Shown here: one piece after another, positions 14,529 through 22,652 of the stretch
Layout of the letters: every line of letters starts with the position of its first letter
Position numbering within the stretch: the first letter of the stretch is position 1
NCBI GenBank assembly: GCA_036833635.1
Contig: DAITPJ010000011.1
Span: forward strand, 1 to 31,855
Length of the DNA: 31,855 bases
Direction: 5' to 3'
From: Terrimesophilobacter sp036833635
Lineage (GTDB): Bacteria > Actinomycetota > Actinomycetes > Actinomycetales > Microbacteriaceae
Notes under the pieces: generated by a model
The model's input: only the letters and a program-made list of their open reading frames with translations
Databases searched by the model: none
Told to the model about the DNA's origin: nothing
Made by a program: the position numbers and the translations under genes

Positions 14529-16816
14529 GGCTTCACTCTACCGTTCGGCGCCGTCCTGATCTCGGTGAGGTAGGTCTGGTAGCCGGCGACATCGAGGGTG
14601 TTGGCGACCGAATGGATGCGATCGGGTTCGGCGATCGCGATCATCGCGCCGCCACCTCCGCCGCCCGTGAGCTTGGCGCCGAGTGCGCCCGAACGGCGGG
14701 CGAGGTCGACGAGCGCTTCGAGCTCCGGACTCGAGACCTGGAGCGCGTTGAGCAGGCCGTGGTTGAGGTTCATGACCTCGCCGAGCGCCGGCAGGTCACC
14801 CCGGCGCAACGCTTCGACTCCGGTCATGACGAGGCCGTCGATCTCCGAGAAGATCGCCTCATAGTGCTGCGGATTCTTCTCCCAGCCCGAGTGCACACGC
14901 CCGACCGTGTCAGCGGTCAGCGACCGCACTCCCGTGAGTCCGACGACGACCGGGATGGGGATCGGTGTGACGAGCTCTTCGATCTCATTCCCGGCATCCG
15001 TCTTGCGGAACAGGATCGTCTGGCCGAAGGTGGCGACCGTGTTGTCGATGCCCGAGGGCGTCCCATGCACGAGCTGCTCGCACTCGAAGGCGAGCTGGGA
15101 GATCTCGCCCTCGCTGAGCGCGAGCCCGAAGCTGTGCACGAGCGCACGGATGACCGACACGGCCAGGGCGGCGGATGCGCCGAGACCGCTTGCCCGCGGG
15201 AGCTCCGGGAACACCTCGACCCGCACCGGGGTGTCGGCGACCTTCAGCCGGTCGGCGATGAGCGCAGCCACGCGACTCGCGAGTTCGGCGCCGGCCGGAT
15301 TGTGGGCGGCCGGATCGGAGTCCCACCCGGAGATCACGAGCTCGCTGGTAGCCACCGGCCTCGTGACCTCGGCGCGGATGCCGAGCCCGAGCGGCGCTGC
15401 GATCGCGCGGTACCCATACACGACGGCGTGCTCCCCGAGCAGGATGATCTTGCCGTAGCCGACGTTCTCGGCGGGGTCGACGGCGGTCGAGAGAATCGGC
15501 GCGAGGTCGATGGTTCCTGTGGCGGTCGCGCCGCCCCTGAGTGCTTCGATGATCTTCTGCGCCTTCCATACCTTGATGTCGCCGCTTGCCACGAGTCTCT
15601 CGACGACCTCGTCGAACTCGTCCTCTCCTGCGCCCGCGGCGACTGCGACGCTCCTGGCATGCAACCGCATGTGCCCCGGCTGGATGCCCTCGGTCGAGAG
15701 CGCCTTGAGGGCAGCGAGGTTCTGGGCGAGCCCGACGGCGGCCATGATCTCGGCGAGCTCGCGCGCCGACTCTGTGCCGAGGATGTTGTAGGCGATCCGC
15801 ACGGCCGGGTTCGACTGCACCTGGCCGCCGACCGTCCCGACCTTGAGGGGGAGTTCGATCTCGCCGACGAGGTTGCCTGCAGCATCCTTCGACCAGCTGG
15901 TGAGGGGTAGATACCTGCCGGAGGTCGACGCGTAGGCGTGCGCCGCCGCCTCGATCGCCCGCCAGTCGTTGCCCGTGGCGATCGCGACGGCGTCGATGCC
16001 GTTCATGATGCCCTTGTTGTGGGTCGTTGCACGGTAGATGTCGAGCTCGGCGAACTCGCCGGCGAGGATGATGCCGTCCCGCACGTCAGCACCGCTGAAG
16101 TGCTCCGTGGCGAGCCCGTCGACCGCGATGACCGCGCGAGCGCGCACCATCGCCCGGTCGGTGAGGTTGGAGAGGATGCGCAGGAACACCCGCCCGCCGC
16201 TCAGTTCTTCGATGAGCGGGCCTACTGCCTCGCACATCGTGTTGACGAGGTTGGCGCCCATTGCATCCCGGCTGTCGACGACGAGGTGGACGACGAGGAG
16301 TTCGCCGTTGCCGGCACTCGTCCCGCGTCGGTGCACCTCGACATCGAGGGCGCCGCCGCCCCGCGCGACCATGTTCGGATGCGTGCTGTTGGCGAGGTCG
16401 AGGATGCGCTGCCGGCCGTCCAGGATTCGCTCACGGGCGGCATCCGGATCGGCGACATCGAGAACCTGCACCTGCCCGATGATGAGTGGGGCATCCGCGG
16501 TGCTCGTGAAGCCGCCCGACTGGCGGACGAGGAGCGCGGCCGAGCTCACGGCGGCGATGATCGAGGGCTCCTCGACGACCATGGGCACGAGGTAGTCGCG
16601 CCCGTTGATCGCGAAGTTGAGACCGAGGCCCATGGGCATCGAGAAGACGCCGATGACATTCTCGGTGAGACGATCGGCCTTCATGGCGGTCAGGATGTAG
16701 GAGCCGGTGCTGAGCGACTCGTAGTCGCCTTCGGTCAGGATGCCGCGGTCGCGCAGTTCCCGCAGGCGTTCCTCAACGCTCAGCTGGTAGAAGCGCGGGA
16801 TGCGCGAACCGGTCAT
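14525..16816 (-). CDS. HMG-CoA reductase (class II) - mevalonate kinase fusion
   Basis: A continuous 763-aa frame with two enzymes. Residues 1-427 are a class II HMG-CoA reductase: ENVIG at 52-56, E83, DAMGANLVNTMCE at 184-196, K268 in HNKGIMNG, D284 in GNDWRA and H382 in GHMRLHAR. These match the catalytic E83/K267/D283/H381 of the Pseudomonas mevalonii enzyme. Residues 428-453 are a linker. Residues 454-763 are a GHMP-type mevalonate kinase: GKIILLGEHAVVYG with K456, the ATP loop RASGLGASAA at 541-550, D591 in GTPSGIDNT and KLTGGGGGG at 715-723. The protein should turn HMG-CoA into mevalonate and then 5-phosphomevalonate. ATG 16816 overlaps the mvaK2 stop (ATGA). The sequence has no N here, so the fusion is not a gap artefact. 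Confidence 0.9.
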   Translation of the reverse strand: MTGSRIPRFYQLSVEERLRELRDRGILTEGDYESLSTGSYILTAMKADRLTENVIGVFSMPMGLGLNFAINGRDYLVPMVVEEPSIIAAVSSAALLVRQSGGFTSTADAPLIIGQVQVLDVADPDAARERILDGRQRILDLANSTHPNMVARGGGALDVEVHRRGTSAGNGELLVVHLVVDSRDAMGANLVNTMCEAVGPLIEELSGGRVFLRILSNLTDRAMVRARAVIAVDGLATEHFSGADVRDGIILAGEFAELDIYRATTHNKGIMNGIDAVAIATGNDWRAIEAAAHAYASTSGRYLPLTSWSKDAAGNLVGEIELPLKVGTVGGQVQSNPAVRIAYNILGTESARELAEIMAAVGLAQNLAALKALSTEGIQPGHMRLHARSVAVAAGAGEDEFDEVVERLVASGDIKVWKAQKIIEALRGGATATGTIDLAPILSTAVDPAENVGYGKIILLGEHAVVYGYRAIAAPLGLGIRAEVTRPVATSELVISGWDSDPAAHNPAGAELASRVAALIADRLKVADTPVRVEVFPELPRASGLGASAALAVSVIRALVHSFGLALSEGEISQLAFECEQLVHGTPSGIDNTVATFGQTILFRKTDAGNEIEELVTPIPIPVVVGLTGVRSLTADTVGRVHSGWEKNPQHYEAIFSEIDGLVMTGVEALRRGDLPALGEVMNLNHGLLNALQVSSPELEALVDLARRSGALGAKLTGGGGGGAMIAIAEPDRIHSVANTLDVAGYQTYLTEIRTAPNGRVKP

Positions 16817-17483
16817 GCCGCGGCCTCGATCCTGACCCCGTCGGGGCTGTACGGGACGGGGATCACGGCGGCTCCGGCTCTGGCGAAGGCGGACTGGAGT
16901 GCGTCCGTTGCTCCCAGCTTGGCAAACACCAGGCCCAGGTCGCCACCTCCGGCTCCTGTGGGTTTGAAGACCGCCCCGGATGCTGCGGCGAGCGGGCGAA
17001 GTTCCTGGTGTCGCTCGGTGACGATCCCGGCGTCCGCGTGGGCGCCGAGCGCTTCGAGCGCGTGGAAGTATTCGTCGGCGAGCGCGAGGAAGGCGTCGGT
17101 ATCGGCAAGCGCCTCGTCGGCCTCGGCCGCGAGCGCGCAGAGGGCATCGAGATCGCGCCCGTAGGCCAGAGGCTCGCGCTCGCGATAGCCGGCGACGCGN
17201 NNNNNNNNNNNNNNNNNNNNNNNNNNNNNNNNNNNNNNNNNNNNNNNNNNNNNNNNNNNNNNNNNNNNNNNNNNNNNNNNNNNNNNNNNNNNNNNNNNNC
17301 CTGGCCGAGTGGGAGGGCTTCGATGCCGAGTTCGCGGGCGGTCAGCCGCCACGATGCGGATGCCGTTGCCGTCACGGTCGCGCGCCGATCGACCGCGGTG
17401 AGCAGTGCTGGCGCGCCCTCGAGGACGGCGTACTCCCCGAGGAGGAACAGCTTGCCGGGCGCTGAGACCCGCACTGTCGTCAC
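16813..17483 (-). CDS. mvaK2: Phosphomevalonate kinase, interrupted by a gap
   Basis: GTG 17483 overlaps the mvaD stop by four bases and opens with VSAPGKLFLLGEYAVLEG, the N-terminal GHMP-kinase motif of phosphomevalonate kinase; 61 residues precede the gap. After the gap 128 residues continue to TGA 16813, including KPTGAGGGDLGLVF, the glycine-rich motif 3. The family is usually 330-370 residues, so some 140-180 residues, including the GLGSS ATP loop, should lie in the gap. The true gap would then be nearer 450 bp than 100. The frames on each side do not match across 100 N, as expected. It phosphorylates 5-phosphomevalonate to the diphosphate. Confidence 0.85.
17200..17299. other. Assembly gap (100 N) inside phosphomevalonate kinase
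   Basis: Placeholder gap. The missing protein length suggests the real distance is several hundred bases. Confidence 0.95.
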
Positions 17484-18475
17484 GATGACGTGACCCGCGC
17501 GGCGGGACCGAGCGAGCTCGTCCGTGTCTCGCGCATCCCGGGCACGCTCTGGAGGGCCGCCGCGACATGGGGCGCATCTGCCGGGAGGCACAGCGCCTTG
17601 ACCTGCGGCCCGGCGTCGATCGTGAAATACACCGGGAGGCCCCCGGCGCGCAGTTCCCGCACGGTGTGGATGCCAGCGACCGTCGCGGGGTTCCAGTAGA
17701 TGAGCGCTGGACGGGTCGTGAGCATGAGCGAGTGCAGGACGAGGCAGCTGTGCTCGGCGAGTTCGCCGACGGTCTCGAAATCGCGGGCGAGGATTCCGGC
17801 CCGCATCCGGTCGAGGCTCCCCGGCGCGCTCGCGACCCAGGTCTCGTAGAAGGGCGAGCTCGCGCTCGTCGCCTGCATTCCGGTCGTTGACGAGACGGCC
17901 TTCGCGGCAGGGTCGGTGATCGCGACGACGACGCTGAGTGGCCAGTCCGCCGCCTCGAGCAGCGGCTCGGCGAACGCATCGTGCCCGTCGGCCGCCGTGC
18001 CGGAGTGCAGTTCGACGTACCCGCCGAAGATCGAGCGGGCGGCGGATGCCGACCCTCGCCGTGCGAGCACGGAGAGCTCCCGCTGGTCGAGGTCGAGACC
18101 CGCGGCAGCGCAGGCGGCCACCGCGAGTGCGGCGAATCCGGATGCCGAGGAGGCGAGCCCCGCACCCGTCGGGAAGTTGTTGGTCGAGGTGACCCTGGCA
18201 GGTCGGTCGATGCCGGCGCGCTCGCGAACCAGATCGAGAACGGCCGAGACCCTGTCGGCGGACTGTTCCCGTTCGTCCAGCCACAGTTCGTCCTCGGCGA
18301 GCGCCGTGTCGAAGGTCACCGTCGTGTCGGTGTGGAGCGCGTCGAGCGTGATCGAGATCGAGCCCACCGCCGGGATGTTGAGCGCAGCGTCACGCTTTCC
18401 CCAGTACTTCGCGAGGGCGATGTTGCTGTGCGCGCGTGCCGAAGCAGTGAGGTCACCGCCGAGGGTTTCGTCCAC
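17480..18475 (-). CDS. mvaD: Diphosphomevalonate decarboxylase
   Basis: A 331-aa enzyme of the GHMP superfamily. The substrate-binding AKYWGKRD is at 22-29 (K23), the phosphate loop FPTGAGLASSASGFAAL at 101-117, RSIFGG with R147, and the catalytic D287 in TIDAGPQVK. It decarboxylates mevalonate 5-diphosphate to isopentenyl diphosphate using ATP. Start GTG 18475 is seven bases after GGAG. It is the first gene of the leftward mevalonate operon, with a TAAAAT box about 28 bases upstream, and overlaps mvaK2 by four bases. Confidence 0.92.
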   Translation of the reverse strand: MDETLGGDLTASARAHSNIALAKYWGKRDAALNIPAVGSISITLDALHTDTTVTFDTALAEDELWLDEREQSADRVSAVLDLVRERAGIDRPARVTSTNNFPTGAGLASSASGFAALAVAACAAAGLDLDQRELSVLARRGSASAARSIFGGYVELHSGTAADGHDAFAEPLLEAADWPLSVVVAITDPAAKAVSSTTGMQATSASSPFYETWVASAPGSLDRMRAGILARDFETVGELAEHSCLVLHSLMLTTRPALIYWNPATVAGIHTVRELRAGGLPVYFTIDAGPQVKALCLPADAPHVAAALQSVPGMRETRTSSLGPAARVTSS

Positions 18476-18502
18476 AGTGGTGCTCCGATCGCGTCCTGCA
18501 AC

Positions 18503-18531
18503 ATTTTAGCCTCCCCGCCGCTTGCTAAAAT
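18503..18531. promoter_or_regulatory. Symmetric divergent promoter of the mevalonate cluster
   Basis: ATTTTAGC (18503-18510) and GCTAAAAT (18524-18531) form a perfect 8-bp inverted repeat around a 13-bp GC-rich centre. Each octamer supplies a TAAAAT -10 box facing outward, one toward mvaD and one toward the HMG-CoA synthase gene. Each -10 also lies at the -35 position of the opposite promoter (17-base spacing). The predicted rightward start is next to GTG 18539; the leftward leader would be about 20 nt. The repeat could equally be an operator. Confidence 0.65.
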
Positions 18532-18571
18532 CGAGGACGTGGCCGAGCGGCCCCCCGAACGAAGGAACCGC

Positions 18572-20041
18572 GTGCTCCCTGGAATCAGCGGATTGTCGCT
18601 GTATCTGCCCCCTTACCGCGTCCCGTTGCAGGACTGGTGTGCCTGGAACGACGAGTCCTGGGAGAAGACGCGGAGCGTCGTCGGGCGCAGCTTCCGGATG
18701 CGCGGGCCCGCCCAGAGCGTCTACACGCTCGCCGCGAACGCCGTGCTGCGCCTCATCGAGGACTACGAGCTCGACCCGCAGCGGATCGGCATGCTCGCCC
18801 TCGGCACCGAGTCGAGCAGCGACAATTCGGCCGGCGCGATCATCGTCAAGGGCATGATCAACGACGCGCTCGCCGCGAAGGGCATGCCGCTCCTGGCCCG
18901 CGACTGCGAGGTGCCCGAGTTCAAGCACGCCTGCCTTGCGGGTGTCTATGGGCTCAAGGCGGCGCTGCGCTACCTCGCCGCGGACGGCGCGGGCAGGCAG
19001 GCGATCGTCGTCTCCTCCGACATCGCGGAGTACGCGCTCGGGAGCACGGGGGAGCCGACGCAGGGCGCCGGCGCCGTGGCGATGCTCGTCGACGGCGACG
19101 CGAGGCTTCTCGAGGTGGATCTCGCCGCGGGCGGGAGCGACTCCGACTACCGCACGGTGGACTTCCGCAAGCCCTTCGCGCGGTTCCGCCAGCCGCCGCG
19201 CGACGACGGCCAGATGCAGGACCTCCCTGTGTTCAACGGCCGCTACTCGACGAGCTGCTACATCGACGCGACCCATCACGCGATGGCGGCGATGCTCGCC
19301 AAGCGCGGTGGGCGCCCCATCGACTACTTCAGCGAGGTCGACCGCGTCTTCATGCACCGCCCGTACAACCAGATGCCGACGACCGGCTGGGTCATGGCCT
19401 ACCTCTTCGTGCTCGCCGCGGACGAGGAAGGGCGCGCGCAGCTTCGGGAGTACTGCGCGGCATCCGGGGTCGACGCGGATGCCCTGCTCGACGAACTCGA
19501 CAACGCGTCCCCGTTCGATGAGTCGATCGTGACGGGGGCGAGCGATGGCGACGTGTTCCCGCTCTCCCGAAAACTACGACAGCACCTTCGGGGCCTCGAC
19601 CTGTGGCAGTCGCTCGTCACGGAGAAGCTGAGCCTCGGCGCCGACGGGATGCGCGACCTCGGCAACCTCTACTCGGCCGCGCTTCCCGCGTGGCTCGCCT
19701 CCGGCCTCCGGCAGGCGAAGGATGACGGCCTCGACATCGCCGGTCAGCGTTGGCTGGCCCTTGGCTACGGGAGCGGGGATGCCGCCGAGGCGATCCCGCT
19801 GAAGGTCGCCGACGGCTGGGAGGAGGCTGCAGGCCGCATCAACTTCGCGGAGGCGCTCGGTGACCCGGTCGACCTCACCGAGGCGCAGTACGTCGCGTTG
19901 CACGAAGGCCGAGCGAGCGACCTCGTTCCGGTGCCGCCGAGCGGCGAGTTCGTCGTCGAGTCGGTCGGCACGGAGGACGGCCCCGACTTCCAGAACCTCG
20001 GGGTCGAGTTCTACCGGTACGTCCCCGCGCGCCCCCGCTAG
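18572..20041 (+). CDS. mvaS: Hydroxymethylglutaryl-CoA synthase
   Basis: A 489-aa HMG-CoA synthase with general base E80 in GTESSSDNS, nucleophilic C121 in FKHACLAGVYGLKAAL, and H262 in MHRPYNQMP. It joins acetyl-CoA and acetoacetyl-CoA to HMG-CoA, the first committed step of the pathway. It is about 100 residues longer than the ~390-residue bacterial form; the extra C-terminal part (LALGYGSGDAAEAIPLKV...) resembles the longer eukaryote-like arrangement. Start GTG 18572 follows GAAGGA by five bases. GTG 18539, seven bases after TAAAAT, would be a leaderless start adding 11 residues. The frame also extends upstream to 17981, but that is shadow of mvaD. It is the only mevalonate gene on the plus strand. 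Confidence 0.88.
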   Translation: MLPGISGLSLYLPPYRVPLQDWCAWNDESWEKTRSVVGRSFRMRGPAQSVYTLAANAVLRLIEDYELDPQRIGMLALGTESSSDNSAGAIIVKGMINDALAAKGMPLLARDCEVPEFKHACLAGVYGLKAALRYLAADGAGRQAIVVSSDIAEYALGSTGEPTQGAGAVAMLVDGDARLLEVDLAAGGSDSDYRTVDFRKPFARFRQPPRDDGQMQDLPVFNGRYSTSCYIDATHHAMAAMLAKRGGRPIDYFSEVDRVFMHRPYNQMPTTGWVMAYLFVLAADEEGRAQLREYCAASGVDADALLDELDNASPFDESIVTGASDGDVFPLSRKLRQHLRGLDLWQSLVTEKLSLGADGMRDLGNLYSAALPAWLASGLRQAKDDGLDIAGQRWLALGYGSGDAAEAIPLKVADGWEEAAGRINFAEALGDPVDLTEAQYVALHEGRASDLVPVPPSGEFVVESVGTEDGPDFQNLGVEFYRYVPARPR

Positions 20042-20043
20042 GG

Positions 20044-20067
20044 GCGAAGGCCATTTCTGGCCTTCGC
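20044..20067 (+). terminator. Hairpin after HMG-CoA synthase
   Basis: GCGAAGGCCA, loop TTTC, TGGCCTTCGC: a perfect ten-pair stem starting three bases after the stop codon. There is no T tract, which is common in high-GC actinobacteria. It may also act on the convergent riboflavin operon. Confidence 0.7.
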
Positions 20068-20123
20068 TGCGGGCGCCAGCGCCGACGGCCGTCCCGGTCG
20101 TCGGAAGACGCCACGGGGCAGTC

Positions 20124-20612
20124 TCAATTTTGCCCGCGTACTCCCCGCAGCAGCACCGCCGTCTCGAGCGCCGCGGATGCGGCCTCGGCACCCTTGTCCT
20201 CCTTCGACCCAGGCAACCCGGCCCTGTCGAGTCCCTGCTGTTCGTCGTCGAGCGTGAGCACCCCGAAGCCGACGGGCTTGCCGGTGTCGAGCGCCACACG
20301 GGTGAGCCCATCCGTTGCCGCGTTCGAGACGAAGTCGAAGTGGGGAGTGCCGCCGCGGATGATCACGCCGAGCGCGACGACGGCATCCGCCCCCGCGTCG
20401 AGCGCGGCCTTGCACACGACCGGCAGCTCGAAGCTGCCGGGAACCCTCAGTTCGGTCACCTCGGCGCCGGAAGGATCGAGCACCCGATGCGCGCCGGCCA
20501 GAAGGCCTTCGGCGATCGCCTCATGCCAGCGACCGGCGACGATCGTGACCTTGAGACCTGTGCCGTCGACGGCGGGTTGATTGGCGTGGTTCGGGGATCC
20601 TGCACCGCTCAT
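20124..20612 (-). CDS. ribH: 6,7-dimethyl-8-ribityllumazine synthase
   Basis: A 162-aa lumazine synthase that condenses the ribityl-uracil intermediate with dihydroxybutanone phosphate. It shows VAGRWHEAI near the N-terminus, VPGSFELP at 58-65 and GVIIRGGTPHFDFV with the catalytic H91. ATG 20612 overlaps the ribBA stop by four bases, making it the last gene of the riboflavin operon. It ends about 55 bases from the terminator of HMG-CoA synthase, to which it is convergent. Confidence 0.93.
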   Translation of the reverse strand: MSGAGSPNHANQPAVDGTGLKVTIVAGRWHEAIAEGLLAGAHRVLDPSGAEVTELRVPGSFELPVVCKAALDAGADAVVALGVIIRGGTPHFDFVSNAATDGLTRVALDTGKPVGFGVLTLDDEQQGLDRAGLPGSKEDKGAEAASAALETAVLLRGVRGQN

Positions 20613-21898
20613 GACGGGTGTCCTTCCAGTTCGATGGCAGGTGAGTTTCCGGGGATGCTCGAAATGTCCGCAGGGAGGCGGTGACCCATCCGGTCACGCT
20701 TGACGTCCAGGTAGTCCTGGTTGAACTTTCCCACCCCTACGAGGAGCGGCACGAGTTCGCTCACGGTCATTCCGTGCGCCTTGAGCTGCTTCGCCTTGTC
20801 CGGGTTGTTGGTGAGCAGGCGCACCGATTCGATGCCGAGGTCCTCGAGAATCGCGACGGCCGCGCCGTAGTCGCGCAGATCGGCAGGGAAGCCGAGCGCA
20901 AGGTTGGCGTCGAGCGTATCGAGTCCGCCCTCCTGGAGCTGGTATGCGCGCAGCTTGTTGACGAGCCCGATACCTCGGCCCTCGTGGCCACGGAGGTAGA
21001 TGACGACACCGCCCTCGCGCTGGATGAGTTCGAGCGACTCGTGCAACTGGGGGCCGCACTCGCACTTGAGGGAGCCGAACACCTCGCCCGTGAGGCACTC
21101 GGAATGCACGCGAACGAGAGGGTTCTCTCCCAGCTCGCCGGCGATGACCGCGACGTGGTCGGCCCCCGTCATCCGGTCGCGGTACGCGCGGAAGCGGAAG
21201 CTCCCGTACACCGTCGGCACGGTCGTCTCGACCTCGAAGATCACGCGGGACGTCTCCGGGATCGCCGCGACCGCAGCATCCGTGCCCTGGCCATGCGCGT
21301 CGAGATACTCGATGAGGTCGGCGATCGTGATGACGACGATGCCTTCAGCGGCGCCGAACTCGATGAGCCCCGGGAGTCGCATCATCTCCCCGTCGTCCTG
21401 CACGAGCTCGCCGATGGCCGCGACCGGGCTCAGGCCGGCCAGCCGCATGAGGTCGACGGCGGCTTCGGTGTGGCCGCCGCGCTCGCGGACCCCGCCCGGC
21501 GCTGCGCGCAGCGGAAGGATGTGCCCTGGCCGAATGAGGCTCGCCGGCGTCGAGGTGGGATCGGCGAGCACCCGCAGGGTATGTGCCCGGTCGGCCGCGC
21601 TGATGCCGGTGCTGAACCGGTCGGCGGCATCCACGCTGATCGTGTAGTTGGTGCCGCGACTGTCCTGATTGTCGGCGACCATGACCGGGAGGGCGAGGCG
21701 GTCGGCTAGCTCGTCCGGAAGCGGTGCGCACAGGTAGCCGGAGGTGTACCGGATCATCCAGGCGAGCCATTCCTGACTGGCGAGCTCGGCAGAGATGATG
21801 GCGTCGCCCTCGTTCTCGCGGCCCTCGTCGTCAGCGACGATGACGGGTTTGCCGGCGCGCAGTTCGGCGAGCGCAGTTGGGATGTCGGCGAGACTCAT
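20609..21898 (-). CDS. ribBA: Bifunctional DHBP synthase / GTP cyclohydrolase II
   Basis: A 429-aa two-domain enzyme. Residues 1-203 are 3,4-dihydroxy-2-butanone-4-phosphate synthase, with the acidic DDEGRENEGDAI at 23-34 and RGGHTEA with H143. Residues 220-420 are GTP cyclohydrolase II, with zinc ligands C268, C279 and C281 (C-x10-C-x-C) and RGHEGRGIGL at 303-312. It supplies both starting branches of riboflavin synthesis. ATG 21898 overlaps the ribE stop (ATGA), and an AAAGGAGC ribosome site lies within the ribE tail. Both active-site sets are intact. Confidence 0.95.
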   Translation of the reverse strand: MSLADIPTALAELRAGKPVIVADDEGRENEGDAIISAELASQEWLAWMIRYTSGYLCAPLPDELADRLALPVMVADNQDSRGTNYTISVDAADRFSTGISAADRAHTLRVLADPTSTPASLIRPGHILPLRAAPGGVRERGGHTEAAVDLMRLAGLSPVAAIGELVQDDGEMMRLPGLIEFGAAEGIVVITIADLIEYLDAHGQGTDAAVAAIPETSRVIFEVETTVPTVYGSFRFRAYRDRMTGADHVAVIAGELGENPLVRVHSECLTGEVFGSLKCECGPQLHESLELIQREGGVVIYLRGHEGRGIGLVNKLRAYQLQEGGLDTLDANLALGFPADLRDYGAAVAILEDLGIESVRLLTNNPDKAKQLKAHGMTVSELVPLLVGVGKFNQDYLDVKRDRMGHRLPADISSIPGNSPAIELEGHPS

Positions 21899-22650
21899 GA
21901 CTCGCTCCTTTCGTTACTGCTCCCTGTGGAGGTCACCGAAGGCGACTGTCTCGAAGGGGGCTTGGCGTGCGTCGCGGGGAAAACGACTTCGGGGTCGTGC
22001 CCAAAAATGCCCACCGAACCCGCGACCCCGAAGTCGTTTTCCCCGCGACTGGTGACGTCGAGCATCCGCTGCACGTGACGCGCCAGGATGTCGGTCTCGA
22101 CGTTGACGAGATCGCCGGGCTTCTTGAGTCCGAGCGTCGTGACCTCGAGCGTCTCCGGGATGAGCGAGACCTCGAACCAGTCGGTGTCGACGTCACGGCC
22201 GACGTCGCTCACGGTCAGGGAGACCCCGTCGAGCGCGATCGAGCCCTTGCGGGCGACGAGGCCCGCGATGTCGGGGGCGAGCGAGAACCGCACGACGCGC
22301 CATGCGCTGCCCTCGGTGATCTCGAGAACCTGGGACGTCCCGTCGATGTGGCCCTGGACGATATGGCCGCCGAGCCGGTCGCCGACTTTCGCCGCGCGCT
22401 CGAGGTTCACGCGGTCACCGGGCTTCGGGTCGGTGAGGGTACTCATGCGGATCGTCTCGGCCATGACATCCGCTGTAAACCAGTCGGGGCCCTGGTCGAC
22501 GACGGTGAGACACACGCCGCTGACCGAGATCGAGTCGCCGTGGGCGGCATCCGAGACCGCGAGCGGTGCGCGCACGGTGAGGCGGGCGGCGTCCCCGGCG
22601 GCCTTCCAGTCGATGACTTCGCCGAGTTCCTCGATGATTCCGGTGAACAT
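21895..22650 (-). CDS. ribE: Riboflavin synthase alpha chain with repeat-derived C-terminal tail
   Basis: A 251-aa protein. Residues 1-197 contain the two lumazine-binding barrels, beginning MFTGIIEELG and with internal repeats (GDSISVSGVCLTV and GSIALDGVSLTV). It dismutates two lumazines to riboflavin. The family normally ends near residue 200. Here residues 200-228 are encoded by a 79-bp perfect-armed palindrome (21971-22049), followed by a Ser-rich tail to residue 251. The element has kept the frame, so the ATGA overlap with ribBA survives. ATG 22650 lies two bases after the ribD stop and has AGGAGAAGG upstream. Confidence 0.92.
   Translation of the reverse strand: MFTGIIEELGEVIDWKAAGDAARLTVRAPLAVSDAAHGDSISVSGVCLTVVDQGPDWFTADVMAETIRMSTLTDPKPGDRVNLERAAKVGDRLGGHIVQGHIDGTSQVLEITEGSAWRVVRFSLAPDIAGLVARKGSIALDGVSLTVSDVGRDVDTDWFEVSLIPETLEVTTLGLKKPGDLVNVETDILARHVQRMLDVTSRGENDFGVAGSVGIFGHDPEVVFPATHAKPPSRQSPSVTSTGSSNERSES
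21971..22049. repeat. 79-bp palindromic element inside ribE
   Basis: The arms 21971-21997 and 22023-22049 are exact reverse complements over 27 bp (starting GTCGCGGGGAAAACGACTTC), separated by 25 bp. It falls entirely in coding sequence. The length and perfection of the arms suggest recent insertion or active maintenance. Confidence 0.95.
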
Positions 22651-22652
22651 GG

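Noticed and set aside
17981..18571. N-terminal extension of HMG-CoA synthase
   Set aside because: It overlaps mvaD in antisense and crosses the divergent promoter; homology begins at LPGISGLSLYLPP.
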